In this document: in pieces, positions 7,543-24,046 of the stretch
Numbering within the stretch: position 1 is the first letter of the stretch
Layout: each line of letters opens with the position of its first letter
NCBI GenBank assembly: GCA_963169165.1
Contig: CAUJFL010000331.1
Span: forward strand, 1 to 35,637
Length of the DNA stretch: 35,637 bases
Source: Myxococcota bacterium
Lineage (GTDB): Bacteria > Myxococcota_A > Polyangia > Polyangiales > Polyangiaceae
Reading direction: 5' to 3'
Notes under the pieces: model-generated
The model's input: the letters and a program-made list of their open reading frames with translations, nothing else
Databases searched by the model: none
Told to the model about the DNA's origin: nothing
Program-made: the position numbers and the translations under genes

Positions 7543-9153
7543 ATGTCCCGCAAGCTCACCGCCGTCGCCGCCCTGTTCGTCGCCTCGCTCTCCCTCGGAG
7601 GGTGCGCGAGCGACACGACCAAGCACGAGGACGACGCGGTCGAGGGCGACGAGTTCGCGAGCGATCGGGCGACGCTGCTCGATCTCGAGTTCGACGGAGA
7701 GGTGGTCGCGCCGCCGACGTCGAGCACGACCGCGCTGATCAAGGCGCAGCTGTTCTTCACGGTCGGCGCGCTCAACGCGCACGACAGCGTCTCGCGCCTG
7801 TCGAAGCTCTCGCTGTCCCGCGTGACGAAGGCGTCGATCGGCGGCGGCCTCGTCCGCGTGCGCTACCACGCGAAGCTCCCGGTCGCGTGGGGCTCGAAGA
7901 CCAACCTGCCGACGGCGCTCCAGCTCACGCTGCCGCGCCGCGCCGACACGACGGGGCTCGGCGCGTTCACGACCAAGTACGGGCCCGCGTGCAACGACGG
8001 CGACCCGAGCGACGTCACGCAGGGAAACTACTGGTACCACTTCCGCCCCGAGGGCTGCGCGCTCGCCGCCTCCGACGTCGTCCGCGTCACGGCCAAGGTG
8101 ACACGCAGCGCGAAGAACACCGCGGGCAAGTACCCCGAGCTCGACCGCGTGTGGGAGGACGGCGCGCTAGAGGTCGTCGCGATCTTCGGCAAGTACGAGC
8201 GCGGCGCGACCACGACGAGCGACGCGGGCATCGAGGCGTACGATCGCTTCGTGCGCGCGGTGCGCTCCGAGTGGAGCGGCGTCGCCACGACCCCTGCCGC
8301 GCTCGCCGCGTCGGTCGACGCCTCGACGCCCGAGGTCACGCTCGAGGCGGCGCTCCCCGACGGACGAGTCGTCGTCGTGACGGCGATCCTCACCGACGAA
8401 TTGCGCAGCGAGGGCGCGGCCTTCGACAAGCGCCTCGCCGAGCTGACCCCTGGCGCCGATCTCGTGCTCTACAACGGCCACGCCGGTCTCGGCACCAACG
8501 TCGCCGCGCTCTCGCACAAAGGCGCGTGGTTCCCCGGCAAGTATCAGATCCTGTTCGTCAACGGCTGCGACACGTTCGCGTACCAGGACGACACCCTGGC
8601 GAGGACGCGCGCCTCGCTGAACCCCGACGATCCCACGGGCTCGAGGTACCTCGACGTGCTGACCAACGCGATGCCCGCGTATTTCTCGTCGCTGCCGGGC
8701 GCGTCGATGGCGCTGTTGCGCGGCCTGACGTCGACGACGCCGCGCACGTACGAGGCGATGTTCCGTGACGTGGACGCGTCGCAGGTCGTCGTCGTGGACG
8801 GCGAGGAGGACAACACGTTCGTCCCCGGTCGCGAGGCCGCCGCGCCCCTCGTCGATGAGTCCGGCTCCGTCGGCTACAAGGAGGTGCGAGCCTACGAGAC
8901 GGACGTGCTCCCCGCGGGGACGTGCACGTTCGAGATGACCCCCGAGCCGTCGGCCGCCGGCGGCGACGCCGATCTCCGCGTGCGGGTCGGCAAGGCCCCG
9001 GACGGGACGCAGACGTTCAAGTGCCCTTCTTACAAATACAACTCCAACGAGCGCTGCGTCGTGAAGGTGACGGCTCCGTCGAAGGTCTACTTCACCGCGA
9101 CCGGCGACAAGTCGACGCCCTCGTCGTACGTCATCCGCGCGTGGTGTCGCTGA
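7543..9153 (+). CDS. Lipoprotein with candidate clan CD peptidase-like region and PPC-like C-terminus
   Basis: A 536-residue lipoprotein: SLSLGGC gives a lipobox with C21 as the lipidated residue, so the protein is anchored in an envelope membrane. Residues about 45-280 are not recognised. In residues 305-345 a hydrophobic strand ends in NGHAG (H313), and a second strand (YQILFV) ends in NGCDT (C342). Strand-His-Gly followed by strand-Cys is the arrangement of clan CD cysteine peptidases (caspase, gingipain), so a peptidase-like domain is a reasonable hypothesis. Residues about 455-533 (LPAGTCTFEM ... GGDADLRVRVG ... RCVVKVTAPSKVYFTATG) resemble a bacterial pre-peptidase C-terminal (PPC) domain with extra cysteines. 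The start at 7543 is chosen for the signal peptide and the GAAAGG ribosome site. The last 23 bases overlap the convergent kinase gene. Confidence 0.7.
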   Translation: MSRKLTAVAALFVASLSLGGCASDTTKHEDDAVEGDEFASDRATLLDLEFDGEVVAPPTSSTTALIKAQLFFTVGALNAHDSVSRLSKLSLSRVTKASIGGGLVRVRYHAKLPVAWGSKTNLPTALQLTLPRRADTTGLGAFTTKYGPACNDGDPSDVTQGNYWYHFRPEGCALAASDVVRVTAKVTRSAKNTAGKYPELDRVWEDGALEVVAIFGKYERGATTTSDAGIEAYDRFVRAVRSEWSGVATTPAALAASVDASTPEVTLEAALPDGRVVVVTAILTDELRSEGAAFDKRLAELTPGADLVLYNGHAGLGTNVAALSHKGAWFPGKYQILFVNGCDTFAYQDDTLARTRASLNPDDPTGSRYLDVLTNAMPAYFSSLPGASMALLRGLTSTTPRTYEAMFRDVDASQVVVVDGEEDNTFVPGREAAAPLVDESGSVGYKEVRAYETDVLPAGTCTFEMTPEPSAAGGDADLRVRVGKAPDGTQTFKCPSYKYNSNERCVVKVTAPSKVYFTATGDKSTPSSYVIRAWCR

Positions 9154-11224
9154 CCGCGGCGATCGCGGGCGGCAGCGGCGAGGCGCGGAGCTCGCTCGTC
9201 ACCGGGATGAACACGAGAAAGGTGGTCCCCTCCCCTTCTCGGGTCTTCACCTCGATCACGCCGCCCGCGTCCTGCAAGATCCGCTGACTTATCGCGAGGC
9301 CGAGGCCGGTGCCCGCGGCCCGCGTCGTGAAGAACGGCATGAAGAGGTTCTTCACCACGCCCGCGGACATGCCCGTGCCCGTGTCGGCGACCGAGAGCAC
9401 GACGAACTCGTCGTCTCCGCGAGCCTGAGCCTTGGTCGACAGCGTCACGGTCCCGTGGCCGCTCATGGCCTGACGCGCGTTCTGCAAGAGGTTCATCAGC
9501 ACCTGGCGCAGCTTCTCGGCGTCGATGCGCGCGAGCGGCAGGCCGTCGCCGAGCGACAGCGCGACCTCGACGTCGCTGAGCTCGGCCGACAGGACCCGAA
9601 GCGTCCGCTGCACGACCGCGTTGACGTCGACCGGGGTCGGCGCCGCGTTCGTCGGGCGCGCATAGTCGAGCACCGAGCGCACCACGCGATCGAGCCTGTC
9701 GACCTCCTCGAGGATGATCCCGACGAACTCGCGGCTCGCGGGATCGGCGGCGACGCCGGGGCCGGGCTCGGAGAGGAGCTGCGCGGCGCCCTTGATCGAG
9801 CCGAGCGGGTTCTTGATCTCGTGCGCGAGCCCCGCGGCCATCTGTCCGAGCGCGGCGAGGCGATCACGCAGCTTCAGCTCCGCGTACGCACGATCGTTTT
9901 GCAGGACGACGGCCAGCTGCGCCGCGAGGCCCTCGAGCTGCCCCACGTCATCGATGGAGAACGGATCGCGCACGCGATCGTCGACGACGATCAGCAGCCC
10001 CGTCGGCTCTGGCGCGTCCGCGCCGATGGGCACGACCACCGCGCCGGTGGGCGGTCCGAACACGCGCGCGCACCCGAGCACGCGCTCGAGCTCGGCGCGA
10101 TCTTCGCCGCCTTCATGGGAGGCCAGCGCGTCGAGCGACACCGGGCCCCTCGCGAGCCGGTCGAAGAGAGGACCGAGCGCGGCCACCTCGAGCTCCTCGG
10201 GCGGCTGCGTGCCCCTCGACGTCGCGAGCGCGAGCACCCCCCGCTGCGGATCGCGCACGTAGAGCGCCACGGCCGTCGTGCGGCGGGAGCCGCCGAGCGC
10301 GTCGACGACGACGCGCGCCGCCTCGTCGGGATCGAGCACGTAAGCGAGCTGCCGACGGGCCTCCGCGACCGTCGTCTCGAGCACGAACCTGTCTCGGAAC
10401 AGCACCTGATGGATCTTCTCCTCGACCTTCTGGCGCAGGGGCTCGAACAGGACGAGCACCACGATCGCGCCCACCACGGCGTTGAGGTACATCGTGCTGA
10501 AGCGGCCGATCACCGTGACGCAGACATAGAAGATGCCCGCGACCGCGAACGCGAGCGCCGTGGCGACGACGAGCCGGGCGAGCAGGTCATAGAGGTCCAG
10601 CAGGCGCTCTTCACCGACCGACTGCGCGATCGCGAACAAGAAGATCACCGACAGCACCATCCCGACCGGCGGCAGCTCGACGCCGACGAACCACAAGAAA
10701 TCGGCCATGCTGAACGTGAGCGCCAGCGCGCCGGTGACGACGAGGTACTGCACCCTCCCCTTCACCGCGCGCGACGGGCTCTCGCGGCCGCGCCTCGACA
10801 GGCTCCACAGCGCGGCGGCGAACAGCCCGAAATCGTAGCCGAACACGATCCCGCGCGCCCACCCCTGGCCATACGACGGAGACAGCACGAGCACCGTCAC
10901 GCCGAGCGCCAGCACCGCGGCCACGCGACGCAGCCCGTTCACGCGAGACGGCGGCGGCGGCGCGATCACCTCGAAGAGTCGAATGGCGATGAGCGGCAGC
11001 AAGACCGCGAGCAGCGCCGTGAACCTCGCCCAGATCGAGGCCTGAAAGAACCCGTACAGCGCCTGGGCGAGGTACCAGAGGCCGACGTCGGCCGCGAACG
11101 CCGCGAACAGGCGGTTCTCCGCGTGCTTCCGGCTGCGCAAGAGCACGCCGAGCGCGATCGTCAGCGCGAGCGCCGCGCACAGCACCAGCGTCCGCTTGCG
11201 GAGGTCGGACCCGAAGTCGACCAC
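9131..11224 (-). CDS. Membrane-bound sensor histidine kinase with GAF-like region
   Basis: A 697-residue kinase. Residues about 10-260 contain roughly eight or nine hydrophobic segments, resembling the multi-helix input module of PrsK-type kinases. Residues about 285-445 look like a GAF domain. The HisKA dimerisation helix carries the phospho-acceptor in GLAHEIKNP (H468). The ATPase domain has MNLLQNARQAM (N box), DTGTGMS (G1), FFTTRAAGTGLGLAI (F and G2). The start is GTG at 11224, 12 bases after the small lipoprotein stop. No response regulator with a receiver domain is adjacent; the sigma-54 activator two genes upstream lacks a receiver, so how the two connect is open. The 3' end overlaps the convergent lipoprotein gene by 23 bases. 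Confidence 0.9.
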   Translation of the reverse strand: MVDFGSDLRKRTLVLCAALALTIALGVLLRSRKHAENRLFAAFAADVGLWYLAQALYGFFQASIWARFTALLAVLLPLIAIRLFEVIAPPPPSRVNGLRRVAAVLALGVTVLVLSPSYGQGWARGIVFGYDFGLFAAALWSLSRRGRESPSRAVKGRVQYLVVTGALALTFSMADFLWFVGVELPPVGMVLSVIFLFAIAQSVGEERLLDLYDLLARLVVATALAFAVAGIFYVCVTVIGRFSTMYLNAVVGAIVVLVLFEPLRQKVEEKIHQVLFRDRFVLETTVAEARRQLAYVLDPDEAARVVVDALGGSRRTTAVALYVRDPQRGVLALATSRGTQPPEELEVAALGPLFDRLARGPVSLDALASHEGGEDRAELERVLGCARVFGPPTGAVVVPIGADAPEPTGLLIVVDDRVRDPFSIDDVGQLEGLAAQLAVVLQNDRAYAELKLRDRLAALGQMAAGLAHEIKNPLGSIKGAAQLLSEPGPGVAADPASREFVGIILEEVDRLDRVVRSVLDYARPTNAAPTPVDVNAVVQRTLRVLSAELSDVEVALSLGDGLPLARIDAEKLRQVLMNLLQNARQAMSGHGTVTLSTKAQARGDDEFVVLSVADTGTGMSAGVVKNLFMPFFTTRAAGTGLGLAISQRILQDAGGVIEVKTREGEGTTFLVFIPVTSELRASPLPPAIAAVSDTTRG

Positions 11225-11236
11225 CGGCGACGCCCG

Positions 11237-11550
11237 CTATTTCGAGTTCGTCGTACGGACGGTGGCCGCGGTGGAGCCCGCCTCGTGCCACGGATCGGGC
11301 TGAGGCTTGCCAGGGTCGACGTCGATCTGCTCGGCGTCCTGTCGCGGATCGCGCGCGTGACCCCACGGATCGGGCTGAGGCTTGCGGGTCTCGCGCGGCG
11401 CGGTGTCGGCGGCGGCGGCGGGCTGCGCGGCCTCGAGCGGCGCGCCGTCTTCGGCGGTGGCGTCGGCGTCGACCGCGTCATCGACGCCGTACGCGCAGCC
11501 GCCGAGCAGCGCACCGACGACACAGAGAATCAGCCAGGAGAGACGAGCCA

Positions 11551-11551
<1 letters not shown>
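11237..11551 (-). CDS. Small lipoprotein with two PQPDPW repeats
   Basis: A 104-residue protein not recognised as a family. It begins with a lipoprotein signal (MARLSWLILCVVGALLGGC, lipidated C19), continues with an acidic/alanine-rich stretch, and ends with two repeats of 25-residue period, each starting KPQPDPW (RKPQPDPWGHARDP and GKPQPDPWHEAG). The ATG overlaps the stop of the sigma-54 activator (TGATG) and the stop lies 12 bases before the kinase start. It is therefore very likely co-expressed with both and may work in the same signalling path, for instance as an envelope-side partner of the kinase; this is inference from position only. Confidence 0.75.
11288..11310. repeat. Copy 1 of a perfect 23-bp direct repeat
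   Basis: The 23 bases at 11288-11310 recur without change at 11363-11385, exactly 75 bases (25 codons) away and in the same reading frame. On the minus strand they encode the KPQPDPW repeats of the small lipoprotein. Identity extends through synonymous codon positions. Confidence 0.9.
11363..11385. repeat. Copy 2 of the perfect 23-bp direct repeat
   Basis: Identical to 11288-11310. This copy encodes the first KPQPDPW unit of the lipoprotein on the minus strand. Confidence 0.9.
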
Positions 11552-14913
<3,362 letters not shown>

Positions 14914-14929
14914 GCGGGGGAGCCTACTC

Positions 14930-15562
14930 TCATGGGCGTTGGCGACAAGCGTCTCGCACCGCCGAGACGAAGCGAGCGACGGCGTCGAGCGATTTTCGGC
15001 GAGGCTCACCTGCCCTCTCGACCCCGCTCGCGACGTCCACGCCCGCGGGCCGCACGCGCGCGACCGCGTCGCCGACGTTGTCCGGGATCAGCCCGCCGGC
15101 GAGGATCGTCGGGCGCGCGCGGGCGATCTGCGCGACCAGCTCGAGCGGCGGGCTCACGCCGGTCCCGCCGAGCGCGCCGGGCACCTTCGCGTCGACGAGC
15201 ACGAGCGAGCCGGGCACCGAGAGGGCGCGCGCGACGTCTGCCGTGTCCCCGACCCGCACCGCCTTGACCGCGCGATCACCGAGCTCGGCCACCACGCGGT
15301 CCGGCTCCGCGCCGTGCAGCTGGAGCGCCGCCGCGCCGGTCTCCTCGAGCAGGGCGCGCGCCTCTTCTATCGAGAGATCCGCGACCACGACGAACACCTC
15401 GGCGCGGGCCTCGACCGCGCGCACGATCTCGCGCGCGGTCTCGACGTCGACGAGCCGCGGAGACGTCCGGACGAGGTTCACGCCGAGCCGGTCGACGCCG
15501 AGCTCGACGCACGCGCGCGCGTCTTCGACGCTGGTGACGCCGCAGACCTTGGTCGAGATCAC
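14930..15562 (-). CDS. trpF: Phosphoribosylanthranilate isomerase
   Basis: TrpF converts N-(5'-phosphoribosyl)anthranilate to CdRP in tryptophan synthesis, in the cytosol. The 210-residue length fits the family. The catalytic base is C7 in TKVCGVTS, the first barrel strand. LGVNLVRTSPR, ALQLHG, LVDAKVPGALGGTG (general acid aspartate) and LAGGLIPDNV (phosphate site) follow in family order. The start is the GTG at 15562, which overlaps the upstream stop as GTGA and lies six residues before the catalytic cysteine, as usual. No other trp gene is present; it sits between a PHA-granule-region protein and the sigma-54 activator, so it is outside a trp operon. The upstream aminotransferase may also act on tryptophan-related substrates, but that is speculative. 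Confidence 0.93.
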   Translation of the reverse strand: MISTKVCGVTSVEDARACVELGVDRLGVNLVRTSPRLVDVETAREIVRAVEARAEVFVVVADLSIEEARALLEETGAAALQLHGAEPDRVVAELGDRAVKAVRVGDTADVARALSVPGSLVLVDAKVPGALGGTGVSPPLELVAQIARARPTILAGGLIPDNVGDAVARVRPAGVDVASGVERAGEPRRKSLDAVARFVSAVRDACRQRP

Positions 15563-15858
15563 TCGGGCCCGAGCAGGCCGTCGAGGCGCGAGCGGACCTT
15601 GCCCTCGACCAGCCCCTTCAGCGCGCGCAAGAGGAGCGGCAGGTCGATCTCGACGCGCACCTGCCCGGGCTCGAGCGTGACCTGGCCCTTCGAGCCCTTC
15701 GCGGCGCCGCTCGGCGCGTCGAAGCGTACGATCCGCGCGCCGTCCCAGGCCCACACGATCCCGAGCTTGGCCTGCATCGCGCGGGCGAGCTCCTCGGCCT
15801 TCTCGCGGGCGTCCTCGTGCGTGAGCGCGTGCGCGCGTCGGATGTCGATCGTGGCCAT
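15559..15858 (-). CDS. Polyhydroxyalkanoic acid system family protein (PHA_gran_rgn)
   Basis: A 99-residue protein beginning MATIDIRRAHALTHEDAREKAEELARAM, then LGIVWAWDGARIVRFDA, GQVTLEPGQVRVEIDLPLLLRALKG and VRSRLDGLL. This matches the small PHA_gran_rgn family, named because some members lie near polyhydroxyalkanoate genes. The molecular role is not established, and no PHA synthase or phasin is nearby here. The ATG at 15858 is chosen because it begins at the conserved N-terminal helix; a longer frame to 15897 would overlap the aminotransferase stop. It starts 13 bases after the aminotransferase and overlaps trpF (GTGA). Confidence 0.75.
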   Translation of the reverse strand: MATIDIRRAHALTHEDAREKAEELARAMQAKLGIVWAWDGARIVRFDAPSGAAKGSKGQVTLEPGQVRVEIDLPLLLRALKGLVEGKVRSRLDGLLGPE

Positions 15859-15871
15859 CGGCCCGCCCCGC

Positions 15872-17038
15872 TTAGCGACGGCGCGCCGACCCCGCAAGCG
15901 CGCGGAGCCGCTCGGCCGCGCGGGCGAGCGTCGCCTGCTGCTTCGCGAACGTGAAGCGGACGTAGGATCGGCCGCCGCCCGGCGTCAGATGAAACGCGCT
16001 CGGCGGGATCGCCGCGACGCCGATCTCGGCCGTCAAGAACCGCGCGAACGCGACGTCGTCGTCGAACGCGAAGCGCGAGAACCCGGCGCACACGAAGTAG
16101 GCGCCGTCGCACGCGAACGGCTCGAGCTCGGCCTCGGCGAGCGCCGCGACGAGCAGATCACGGCGCGCGCGGTAGTCGTCGACGAGCCGCCCGTAGTACT
16201 CGGGCGGGGCGTCGAGCGCCGCCATGGCGCCGTGCTGGAGCGGGGCCGGCGTGGTGAAGGTGACGAACTGGTGCGCCGCCCGCGTCGCGGCGACGAGCTC
16301 GCGTGGCCCCGTCACCCACCCCACGCGCCAGCCCGTCAGCGAGTAGGTCTTGGACAGGCTGCCGAAGACCATCGTGCGCTCGGCCATCCCCTCGAGGCTC
16401 GACGGCGAGAGGTGCGGCCGCGCGTAGACGAGCCGGTCGTACACCTCGTCCGAGAGGCACGGCAGATCACGCGCGCGGGCCACCTCGGCGACGAGCGACA
16501 GCTCGGCTCGGGTGAAGACGCGCCCCGACGGGTTGTGCGGCTGGTTGACCACGATGAGCCGCGTCCGGTCGCTGACGGCGGCGGCGAGCGCGTCGCGCGT
16601 CAGCTCGAACGCGGGGGGCGAGAGGCGCACGACCCGCGGCGTCGCGCCGGCGAGGCGCACCGCGGCGAGGTACGAGTCATAGAACGGCTCGAGCATCACC
16701 ACCTCGTCGCCGGGCTCGGTGAGCGCGAGCACCGCGTCGAACAGCAGCTCGGTCGCGCCGCAGCCGATCAGCACCTCGGTCGACGGCTCGCGGACGACGC
16801 CCGTGCGCGCGGCCACGTCGCGCGCGATCCGCTCGGCGAGCGCGGGCAACCCAGCCATCGGCGCGTACTGGTTGTGCCCGGCGTCGATCGCGCGCTTCGC
16901 CGCCTCCTTCACGAACTCGGGACCGTCGAAGTCGGGGAAGCCCTGCGCGAGGTTCACGGCGCCGTGCTCGTTCGCGAGGCGCGTCATCTCCGTGAAGATC
17001 GTCGTGCCAAACATCGCGGTGCGCGTGGCGGGCCTCAT
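15872..17038 (-). CDS. Class I/II PLP-dependent aminotransferase (methionine/kynurenine aminotransferase-like)
   Basis: A 388-residue fold-type I aminotransferase. NLAQGFPDFDGPEFVKEAA and HNQYAPMAGLPALAERIA near the N-terminus are typical of the YbdL/kynurenine-oxoglutarate transaminase group. NQPHNPSGRVF holds the cofactor-contact asparagine, SDEVYD the pyridine-nitrogen aspartate, and FGSLSKTYSLTGWRVGW the PLP-binding lysine (K230). YVRFTF near the end carries the carboxylate-binding arginine. It transfers the amino group of a methionine- or aromatic-type amino acid to a 2-oxo acid; the exact substrate is not readable. It is first of six closely spaced minus-strand genes and diverges from the activase gene across a 177-base gap with inverted repeats. 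Confidence 0.88.
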   Translation of the reverse strand: MRPATRTAMFGTTIFTEMTRLANEHGAVNLAQGFPDFDGPEFVKEAAKRAIDAGHNQYAPMAGLPALAERIARDVAARTGVVREPSTEVLIGCGATELLFDAVLALTEPGDEVVMLEPFYDSYLAAVRLAGATPRVVRLSPPAFELTRDALAAAVSDRTRLIVVNQPHNPSGRVFTRAELSLVAEVARARDLPCLSDEVYDRLVYARPHLSPSSLEGMAERTMVFGSLSKTYSLTGWRVGWVTGPRELVAATRAAHQFVTFTTPAPLQHGAMAALDAPPEYYGRLVDDYRARRDLLVAALAEAELEPFACDGAYFVCAGFSRFAFDDDVAFARFLTAEIGVAAIPPSAFHLTPGGGRSYVRFTFAKQQATLARAAERLRALAGSARRR

Positions 17039-17097
17039 CGGCCGCGCAGCGTAGCCGACCAGAAGACCTTGCGCGTCACCGCGATGCCCGGTACCTC

Positions 17098-17106
17098 TTG
17101 GCCCTC
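17098..17106. repeat. TTGGCCCTC repeat, copy 1
   Basis: The nonamer TTGGCCCTC occurs at 17098-17106 and again at 17164-17172, 66 bases apart, both in the 177-base gap between the aminotransferase and activase genes. The even placement suggests a repeated recognition element, but nine bases could be chance. Confidence 0.35.
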
Positions 17107-17125
17107 ACTGACCACGCCTGTCAGT
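17107..17125. promoter_or_regulatory. Inverted repeat ACTGAC-N7-GTCAGT in the activase promoter region
   Basis: Two perfect six-base arms (17107-17112 and 17120-17125) separated by seven bases, about 90 bases before the activase ATG and 69 bases from the divergent aminotransferase ATG. It shares the TGAC...GTCA core with the dyad at 17188-17201. It resembles a site for a dimeric regulator. Confidence 0.4.
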
Positions 17126-17187
17126 CGACTCGATCGAGCACTCGACGGCGTTTCTTGCGACTTTTGGCCCTCTTCACGCTCTGCAAC

Positions 17188-17201
17188 TGACACACGTGTC
17201 A
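17188..17201. promoter_or_regulatory. Inverted repeat TGACAC-AC-GTGTCA just upstream of the activase start
   Basis: Perfect six-base arms with a two-base centre, ending 14 bases before the ATG at 17216. At this place a bound protein would block initiation or a short leader, so a repressor site is a fair guess. No strong ribosome-binding sequence is visible between it and the ATG (GAGG at 17204-17207 is the best). Confidence 0.4.
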
Positions 17202-17215
17202 TCGAGGTTTTGACC

Positions 17216-20842
<3,627 letters not shown>

Positions 20843-20854
20843 TCACAGACAAAC

Positions 20855-20860
20855 AAGGAG
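20855..20860 (+). promoter_or_regulatory. Ribosome-binding site of the dehydratase-like gene
   Basis: AAGGAG lies ten bases before the ATG at 20871. A second in-frame ATG at 20877 has a spacing of 16, so 20871 is favoured. Confidence 0.6.
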
Positions 20861-20870
20861 ACGCACAGCG

Positions 20871-22793
<1,923 letters not shown>

Positions 22794-22821
22794 TCGCGTT
22801 GCGGGCGCCGGGCGGGTGAAA

Positions 22822-22829
22822 TAGGGTGA
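22822..22829 (+). promoter_or_regulatory. Ribosome-binding site that decides the DUF1343 start
   Basis: TAGGGTGA matches the anti-Shine-Dalgarno complement and ends five bases before the ATG at 22835. It overlaps the alternative GTG at 22826, arguing against that start. Confidence 0.5.
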
Positions 22830-22834
22830 CGTCG

Positions 22835-24046
22835 ATGGACGTCGGACTCGATCGCCTCGCCCGGCTCCCCTCTCTCGCCGCGTGGCTGCGCGAGCGGCGC
22901 GTCGGGCTGCTCGCCCACCCCGCGAGCGTCGATCGCTCGCTCCGCCACGTCTCCGAGGTGCTCGCCGCGCTCGACGTCTCTCCGGCGATCATCTTCGGCC
23001 CCGAGCACGGCTACGGCGGCGAGGCGCAGGACATGATCGGCGTCGCGGACGCGCGCGATCCGCGCACGGGCGCGCCCATCGTCAGCCTCTACGGCGACAC
23101 GTTCGAGTCGCTGTCGCCGACCGCCGCCCACCTGGCGACGGTCGACGTGCTCGTGATCGATCTCGCCGACGTTGGGTCGCGCTACTACACGTTAGTGTGG
23201 ACGGCGCTGCTCGCGGCGCGCGCGGCGGCCGCGGCGGGCGTTCACACGCTGGTGCTCGACAGGCCCAACCCGCTCGGCAACTACGCGGTCGAGGGCGCGC
23301 TGCCCGAGCCTCGGTGCCTGTCGTTCGTCGGGCTCGAGCCGCTGCCGGTGCGGCACGCGCTGACGCTCGGCGAGCTCGTGTCGCTGTTCATCGCGCGCGG
23401 CGGCCTCTCGCTCGGGGCCGACGGCGCGGTCTCGGTGCTGTCGGTCGTCGACGACGCGCGCCGCGGGCGCGAAGGCTGGGATCGCCCGTTCGTCATGCCC
23501 TCGCCGAACATGCCGACGCACGACACCGCGCTCGTGTACCCGGGCGGGTGCCTGCTCGAGGGGACCAACCTCTCCGAGGGGCGCGGCACGACGCGGCCGT
23601 TCGAGCTCTGCGGCGCGCCGTTCGTCGACGGCTGGGCGCTCGCGAGGCGCCTCTCGGCGCTCGAGCTGCCTGGCTTCGTCGCGCGCCCGGTGACGTTCCT
23701 GCCAACCTTTCACAAGCACGCCGGGCGCCCGTGCGGCGGCGTGCAGGTGCACGTGACCGACGCCGCCGTGTTTCGTCCGTACGCGACGTACCTCGCGCTC
23801 GTCGCCGAGGCGGCGCGCCTCGCGCCCGACGATTTCAGGTTCCGCGTCGAGCGCTACGAGTTCCGCGACGACGTGCCAGCGTTTGATTTGTTGACTGGCA
23901 GCGGCGCCGCGCGCGAGGCGATCATGGCGGGCGCCGACACGCGAGACGTCGTCGCGCTCGCGTCGGCGGCGCCGCACGACTACGCGGCCACGCTCGCCGA
24001 GGCGGCGAGCTGCCTCATCCACGCGACGAGAGGAGCCGAGCGATGA
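22835..24046 (+). CDS. DUF1343 family protein, NamZ-like exo-beta-N-acetylmuramidase
   Basis: A 403-residue protein with the DUF1343 signature in order: RVGLLAHPASVD, IIFGPEHGYGG, PIVSLYG, VDVLVIDLADVGSRYYT, LVLDRPNPLG, MPSPNMPT and LEGTNLSEGRGTTRPFEL. DUF1343 includes NamZ (GH171), which removes terminal N-acetylmuramic acid from peptidoglycan fragments; the glutamate in GPEHG is the likely catalytic acid. No signal peptide is present, so it would act on imported wall fragments in the cytoplasm unless exported another way. The ATG at 22835 is chosen for the TAGGGTGA ribosome site. The start lies 41 bases after the dehydratase-like gene, and the stop overlaps the thioesterase ATG (ATGA). Confidence 0.87.
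   Translation: MDVGLDRLARLPSLAAWLRERRVGLLAHPASVDRSLRHVSEVLAALDVSPAIIFGPEHGYGGEAQDMIGVADARDPRTGAPIVSLYGDTFESLSPTAAHLATVDVLVIDLADVGSRYYTLVWTALLAARAAAAAGVHTLVLDRPNPLGNYAVEGALPEPRCLSFVGLEPLPVRHALTLGELVSLFIARGGLSLGADGAVSVLSVVDDARRGREGWDRPFVMPSPNMPTHDTALVYPGGCLLEGTNLSEGRGTTRPFELCGAPFVDGWALARRLSALELPGFVARPVTFLPTFHKHAGRPCGGVQVHVTDAAVFRPYATYLALVAEAARLAPDDFRFRVERYEFRDDVPAFDLLTGSGAAREAIMAGADTRDVVALASAAPHDYAATLAEAASCLIHATRGAER

Noticed and set aside
5463..8768. A 1101-residue plus-strand frame across the FHA gene, kdd and the lipoprotein
   Set aside because: It crosses three well-supported genes in the wrong frame, with arginine-rich composition and no recognisable motif.
17164..17184. Sigma-54 -24/-12 promoter before the activase gene
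   Set aside because: GG-N10-GC spacing exists (17166-17179), but the surrounding bases match the consensus poorly (no TTGC at -12).
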